Positions 12,966-16,385 of a stretch of 16,385 nucleotides of DNA are shown here, piece by piece. A model generated the notes under the pieces. The model was not told where the DNA came from and did no database searches. It was given only the letters and a program-made list of their open reading frames with translations. The stretch is from RGIG5612 sp045601405. Its GTDB lineage: Bacteria > Bacillota > Clostridia > Lachnospirales > Lachnospiraceae. The DNA is taken from contig JAZRZO010000024.1 in the NCBI GenBank assembly GCA_045601405.1, positions 1-16,385 of the forward strand, in the 5' to 3' direction. The number at the start of each line of letters is the position of its first letter. Within the stretch, counting starts at the first letter, position 1. A program made the translations under genes and the position numbers.

Positions 12966-13646
12966 ATGAGAGCAGTATTGATGAGAAAGATTTCTTTTGG
13001 CAGCAGAGATACTCTTTATTATTTCGACTGCCCGGAAATAGCTAAGGGAGCGAAGCCCGGCCAGTTTGTTGAGGTAAGAGTCTCGGAAGGGCTTGAACCG
13101 TTTTTAAGAAGACCGATAAGTATTTTTAATACTGAAGAAAATACACTTACGCTTTTAGTCAGAACAGCAGGCAAGGGAACAAGGCGGATGAGCAGCATAC
13201 CGGTTGTCTGCAAGCTGACAACAGACTGTGACGGCTTCTGCGAGTCAGCGAAGACGGCGGAGGGCGCAGGCGTTCAGGCCATCTATACAGCCAATACGCC
13301 AATAGGCATGGCTATTGACATTCGGACAGGAAAGACCTGTACCGGAATGATCAAGGCTCCGATCAACGGGCCAGCGATAAAGCCGATCGGGATCGCCAGA
13401 ACATTTGACCTTTACCGCGCTGTAAAGATACCGATAATCGCAAGCGGCGGTATCTGCTGCACGGAAGATGCGGTTGAATACATGATGGCGGGAGCAAGCG
13501 CCGTGGGTATCGGAGCATATAATTTTGTCGTTCCCGATATAGCGGTTAAGGTCATAAAAGGTCTGGAAGAGTATATGGACGGGTCAGGGTATGAGACGAT
13601 ATCTCAGATCACAGGGCTTGCCGCATTGATACTTGATGAAAAATAA
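12966..13646 (+). CDS. PyrK-PyrD chimeric ORF, probable remnant of dihydroorotate dehydrogenase genes
   Basis: The 226-residue ORF is a join of two proteins. Residues 1 to about 78 resemble the FAD-binding start of PyrK, the electron-transfer subunit of class 1B dihydroorotate dehydrogenase (PGQFVEVRV, the RRPISIF flavin motif at 48-54, and AGKGTRRMS). Residues about 79-226 resemble the C-terminal half of PyrD: VCKLTTD, the ANT segment, NGPAIKP (134-140), IPIIASGGI (155-163) and the GASAVGIGAYNF phosphate-binding end. The PyrK NAD-binding and [2Fe-2S] parts and the PyrD N-terminal half with its catalytic base are missing. The frame is intact across the junction. Some PyrD residues are also altered (the usual GGLSGPAIKP reads APINGPAIKP). 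Normal enzyme activity is unlikely, so I lean to an in-frame deletion pseudogene. The start has AAAGGA and a promoter. Confidence 0.75.
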   Translation: MRAVLMRKISFGSRDTLYYFDCPEIAKGAKPGQFVEVRVSEGLEPFLRRPISIFNTEENTLTLLVRTAGKGTRRMSSIPVVCKLTTDCDGFCESAKTAEGAGVQAIYTANTPIGMAIDIRTGKTCTGMIKAPINGPAIKPIGIARTFDLYRAVKIPIIASGGICCTEDAVEYMMAGASAVGIGAYNFVVPDIAVKVIKGLEEYMDGSGYETISQITGLAALILDEK

Positions 13647-13660
13647 AAAGGAGGAGAAAC

Positions 13661-14102
13661 ATGGAACAACAGGTAAAACGAAAAGGCTTTTTTTCAGGAT
13701 AGGACCGGGCTTCATAGTGGCGACGACCACAATAGGCGCGGGTTCTATAGTGTCATTTACTAACGCGGGCGCGGCTGGCATAGCGATAACAAAGCTTCTT
13801 TTAAGCTTTGGATTTAAAGATATCCTGCTATGTGACAGCAGGGGAATAGTTGCAAGGGACGATCAAGGCCTGAACAGTGTTAAACAGGAGATAGCAGAGG
13901 TGACGAATACAGACTGCCGGCACGGAACTCTTGCAGACGCGCTTGAAGGCGCAGATATATTTGTGGGGGTTCGGCACCGGATATCATCACGCAGGAGATG
14001 GTAAGGACGATGAATCCGGATGCGCTGGATCCGCGGGTACTGGTAAACGTCGCAAAGGCTGTAAGTGAAAGCGCTGGAAAAACAGGTGTCGCAAGGATAT
14101 AA
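13661..14102 (+). pseudogene. frameshifted remnant: Nramp-like N-terminus joined to malic enzyme fragments
   Basis: A strong GGAGGAG site precedes ATG 13661, but that frame stops after 13 codons at TAG. One T is missing from the T-run at 13688-13694; restoring it gives GFFFRIGPGFIVATTTIGAG, which looks like the first helix of an Nramp-type metal transporter. At about 13765-13775 (TNAGA|AGIA) the sequence changes to the NAD-binding domain of malic enzyme (AGIAITKLLLSFGFKDILLC, then EVTNTDCRHGTLADALEGAD). Another single base is missing near 13965-13971 (GTGGGGGTTCGG). The next frame continues APDIITQEMVRTMN, then jumps to the malic enzyme C-terminus (LDPRVLVNVAKAV through GVARI, TAA at 14100-14102). 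So there are at least two internal deletions and two frameshifts. Nramp identity rests on a short match; malic enzyme is more certain. Confidence 0.75.
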
Positions 14103-14144
14103 TGATTACGTTGCAAAAGATGTATGTCTGACCGGAGGATATAT

Positions 14145-14987
14145 ATGAGGGAAGTTGACGTCAAAGAGATAACAGAGGCCGTGAGCAGGCTCTGCATAAA
14201 GGTAAACTATGAGCTTTCAGAGGATATGTCGGGATGTCTGGAAAGCTGCAGGAAAAACGAAAAAGACGGGCTCTGCAGGCAGATATTTGGACAGCTGGAG
14301 GAAAATCTTAGGATAGCAAAAGAAGAGCAGATACCTATATGCCAGGATACCGGAATGGCGGTGATATTCGCGGAGATAGGGCAGGAGGTGCATTTTTACG
14401 GCGGAGACTTTGAAGAAGCGGTTAATGCGGGAGTGCGCAGGGGATATGAGGAAGGCTATCTCAGAAAGTCCGTTGTGAATGATCCTCTTATACGCGAGAA
14501 TACAAATGATAACACCCCGGCGGTGGTGCACTGCCGGATTGTTCCGGGAGATAAGGTCAGGCTTACCGTGGCTCCGAAGGGCTTCGGCAGCGAGAACATG
14601 AGCAGGATATATATGCTTAAGCCCGCAGACGGGATAGAGGGCGTTAAGGAATGTGTTGTGCAGACGGTAAAGGAAGCAGGCCCCAACGCCTGTCCGCCGC
14701 TGGTTGTAGGAGTAGGTATAGGGGGAACCTTTGAAAAGAGCGCACTGCTCGCGAAAAAAGCACTGACGAGAAATGTTGATTCCGGTTCGGAGCTTGAGCA
14801 TATAAGAAAGCTTGAGGAGGAGCTTCTTGAACAGATAAACGCGCTCGGGATAGGCCCGGCGGGGCTCGGAGGAGATGTTACCGCGCTGGGCATTAATATA
14901 GAGACCTTCGCTACGCATATAGCGGGGCTGCCTGTAGCTGTAAATATCTGTTGTCATGTAAACAGGCACGCGACGGTGGAGCTGTAA
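14145..14987 (+). CDS. Fe-S hydro-lyase, tartrate/fumarate subfamily, alpha subunit
   Basis: This is the alpha subunit of a two-subunit class I fumarase or L-tartrate dehydratase, which hydrates fumarate to malate (or dehydrates tartrate) with a [4Fe-4S] cluster. I choose ATG 14145 (280 residues) because GGAGG lies 6 nt upstream; an in-frame ATG at 14124 has no such site. Candidate cluster cysteines are Cys66 (PICQDTG), Cys183 (GPNACPP) and Cys269/Cys270 (NICCHVNRH). KGFGSENMS (145-153) and the glycine-rich VGVGIGGT are also family features. Length is normal and no damage is seen. The beta subunit follows 17 bp later. Neighbouring malic enzyme remnants favour fumarase in a C4-acid pathway, but tartrate dehydratase cannot be excluded. 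Confidence 0.9.
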   Translation: MREVDVKEITEAVSRLCIKVNYELSEDMSGCLESCRKNEKDGLCRQIFGQLEENLRIAKEEQIPICQDTGMAVIFAEIGQEVHFYGGDFEEAVNAGVRRGYEEGYLRKSVVNDPLIRENTNDNTPAVVHCRIVPGDKVRLTVAPKGFGSENMSRIYMLKPADGIEGVKECVVQTVKEAGPNACPPLVVGVGIGGTFEKSALLAKKALTRNVDSGSELEHIRKLEEELLEQINALGIGPAGLGGDVTALGINIETFATHIAGLPVAVNICCHVNRHATVEL

Positions 14988-15004
14988 GGCCGGAAGGAGA
15001 GATG

Positions 15005-15553
15005 ATGAGGTCGATAGAATTAGATGTTCCATATACCGCAGAAACCGCAGCGTCATTGCGCGCAGGAGACATGGTATATCTTACGGGAACAATATATACC
15101 GCCAGAGATGCGGCTCATAAAAGGATGTACGAGGCATACCGGGAGGGACGGCCTCTGCCGATAGAACTTAAGGGCAACGTGATATATTACGCAGGTCCGT
15201 CTCCTGCAAGGCCGGGAAGAGTCATAGGATCAGCAGGACCCACCACATCATCACGAATGGACAGATACACACCTGCGTTTCTTGACGCGGGGCTTTCGGG
15301 GATGATAGGAAAAGGAAGGCGTTCCGGTGAGGTTAAGGAAGCCATAGTAAGGAATAAAAGCATATATTTTGCGGCGCTCGGAGGCGCCGGCGCCCTTATC
15401 TCCGGAACGATAGTAAAAAGCGAGGTGATAGCCTATGAGGATTTGGGAACAGAGGCTGTCCGCAGACTTGAGGTTAAACGCATGCCCGTGATTGTTGTAT
15501 GTGATATATACGGGAACGACCTGTATGAAAGCATGTCAGAAAGCAGAGACTAA
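15005..15553 (+). CDS. Fe-S hydro-lyase, tartrate/fumarate subfamily, beta subunit
   Basis: The beta subunit completes the heteromeric hydro-lyase. Two adjacent ATGs (15002, 15005) follow AAGGAG (14994-14999); the second has the better 5-nt spacing and gives 182 residues. The frame stays open to 14951, but that part overlaps the alpha gene. Family motifs are GDMVYLTGTIYTARDAAHKR (21-40) and GPTTSSRMD (78-86), followed by GMIGKGRRS. Length is close to that usual for the family. The TAA stop (15551-15553) overlaps the stop of a convergent transposase fragment by 3-4 bases, so the last residues (after about YGNDLYE) could have been altered by whatever brought that fragment in. Confidence 0.9.
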   Translation: MRSIELDVPYTAETAASLRAGDMVYLTGTIYTARDAAHKRMYEAYREGRPLPIELKGNVIYYAGPSPARPGRVIGSAGPTTSSRMDRYTPAFLDAGLSGMIGKGRRSGEVKEAIVRNKSIYFAALGGAGALISGTIVKSEVIAYEDLGTEAVRRLEVKRMPVIVVCDIYGNDLYESMSESRD

Positions 15554-16385
15554 TCCGGTACGTCACAGCATTCCATAAAGGTAAGGATAAGGCGGTTCAT
15601 ATACTTCTGGGCAAGAGCACTGTTGGATTTTGCATATTGTTCCAGGTATTTTTTATCATCATCAACTTTAGCTTTCATAAGCTCGCGGTGTTTATCAACA
15701 TAATCTTTCTCATATGAGAAAGGAAGGATGTTGTACGCTATGATCTTTTCCTTGAACTGAAGACGCTCAACTATTTGGTGAAACTTCCGGGACTTTTCAA
15801 AACCGGCAAACACCACCTTTTCATCAAGGCGGAATCTTCCGTTGCCTTCCTCTTTCCAGCCGGCATACGCGATCCCTGCTTTTATCTCTGCTTTTCCGTT
15901 CTTACTTTCCTTCCGGTCTTTCCCCTGCAGCCGGATGTTCACCCCGTCCGTCTCCTCAAAGATCACTGGCACGCTTTTCTTCCCGATCACTTGTCCTGTT
16001 TTATGGCGTTTGGTCAGATCTGTCTCTTTCTGGCAGACCTTCTCACCCAGCGACTGCACCACATTCCGCACTCCCATGGCACTGATGCTCTGGCCGGTCG
16101 TCTCGCTGATTTCCTTTGCACAGTTACGATACGATTTTGTTGTGATCCAGCCTACCAGTTTCTCTGCGTAGTTCTCCGAGAACAATCCTACATTCTCCAA
16201 TCCAAGCGCTTCGTCAAGAAGAAATACATGCCGGATATTTCCGTCTTCATCTTTCGTCCTGTAGAGAGCGCGCTTGAAGGTTACCTCCCCGAACAGCGTC
16301 TTGATCGTTGTCTGTCGCAGTCCTTTGTGGCGGTATACGGTCCGATCCCGGTGCATCATCAGGTGGGTGTCATAAACCCAGAGTA
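15550..16385 (-). CDS. ISLre2-family (UPF0236) transposase fragment with unusual C-terminus, 5' end outside window
   Basis: The frame is open to the window edge, so the N-terminus is cut by the window and the in-frame ATG at 16359 need not be the start. The first part (to about residue 195 counted from that ATG) matches ISLre2/UPF0236 transposases: MHRDRTVYRHKGLRQTTIKT, LFGEVTFKRALYR, FLLDEALGL, VIFEETDGVNIRLQGKDRK and FAGFEKSRKFH. After that the family's central catalytic part (the NGDGA-W region) and C-terminal end are missing. They are replaced by about 75 residues rich in Lys, Asp and Tyr (VDKHRELMKAKVDDDKKYLE) that I do not recognise. So it is probably a deleted, non-functional copy fused to foreign or out-of-context sequence. 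No terminal inverted repeats could be placed. Confidence 0.75.
   Translation of the reverse strand, partial: LWVYDTHLMMHRDRTVYRHKGLRQTTIKTLFGEVTFKRALYRTKDEDGNIRHVFLLDEALGLENVGLFSENYAEKLVGWITTKSYRNCAKEISETTGQSISAMGVRNVVQSLGEKVCQKETDLTKRHKTGQVIGKKSVPVIFEETDGVNIRLQGKDRKESKNGKAEIKAGIAYAGWKEEGNGRFRLDEKVVFAGFEKSRKFHQIVERLQFKEKIIAYNILPFSYEKDYVDKHRELMKAKVDDDKKYLEQYAKSNSALAQKYMNRLILTFMECCDVPD

Noticed and set aside
13633..14004. A 123-residue open frame covering the Nramp/malic enzyme join as a functional gene
   Set aside because: It starts inside the previous gene without a ribosome binding site, while the strong site belongs to ATG 13661 in another frame, and it ends by frameshift in the middle of the malic enzyme domain. 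A pseudogene explains it better.

Overview
The window looks like chromosomal DNA from an anaerobic Firmicute of the class Clostridia, most likely a Lachnospiraceae relative. The evidence is the gene set (a DUF4364 protein, a tig-clpP-clpX cluster, a type I-beta DAHP synthase, a two-subunit iron-sulfur fumarase, an ISLre2-type transposase), strong AGGAGG-type ribosome binding sites, sigma-A-like promoters, moderate GC content and heavy use of ATA, AGA and AGG codons. No rRNA, tRNA or CRISPR array was seen.

Layout. Positions 1-1250 hold a monocistronic flavoprotein with cysteine clusters and its terminator. Positions 1250-1620 are a repeat-rich gap: two copies of a GC-rich interspersed repeat flank a long imperfect palindrome, followed by an operator-like palindrome and a promoter for an HTH-Uma2 nuclease-fold protein (1633-2520). 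Positions 2521-2807 are the most informative regulatory stretch: two cre-like boxes, a promoter, a 22-codon tyrosine-rich leader ORF, an antiterminator segment and an intrinsic terminator. This is a textbook-like transcription attenuator in front of aroF-tyrA-truA (2808-5449). Positions 5439-8791 hold tig, clpP and clpX.

In the usual Firmicute order clpX is followed by lon and ysxC. Here lon is absent. A small CobW/G3E-type GTPase and a histidine-rich metal-binding protein sit in its place (8803-10004), and ysxC/engB lies on the opposite strand in an operon with a DUF4364 winged-helix protein (10090-11197). A divergent promoter region leads to rho (11438-12745), which has its own strong terminator.

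The right end (12966-16385) is partly decayed. A promoter leads into an ORF made of the N-terminal part of PyrK joined in frame to the C-terminal half of PyrD. A frameshifted pseudogene follows, joining an Nramp-like N-terminus to malic-enzyme fragments. Then come two apparently intact genes for the alpha and beta subunits of a tartrate/fumarate-type hydro-lyase. A convergent ISLre2-type transposase fragment overlaps the last stop codon, has an unrelated-looking C-terminus and runs off the window. Several internal deletions and single-base losses fall within about 3 kb, while the flanking housekeeping genes are clean.

Functional themes are aromatic amino acid (tyrosine) synthesis under leader-peptide control, protein folding and proteolysis, metal handling, transcription termination, and C4-dicarboxylate metabolism in a degenerating operon. 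All family names are from recognised motifs read by eye; no database search was run.
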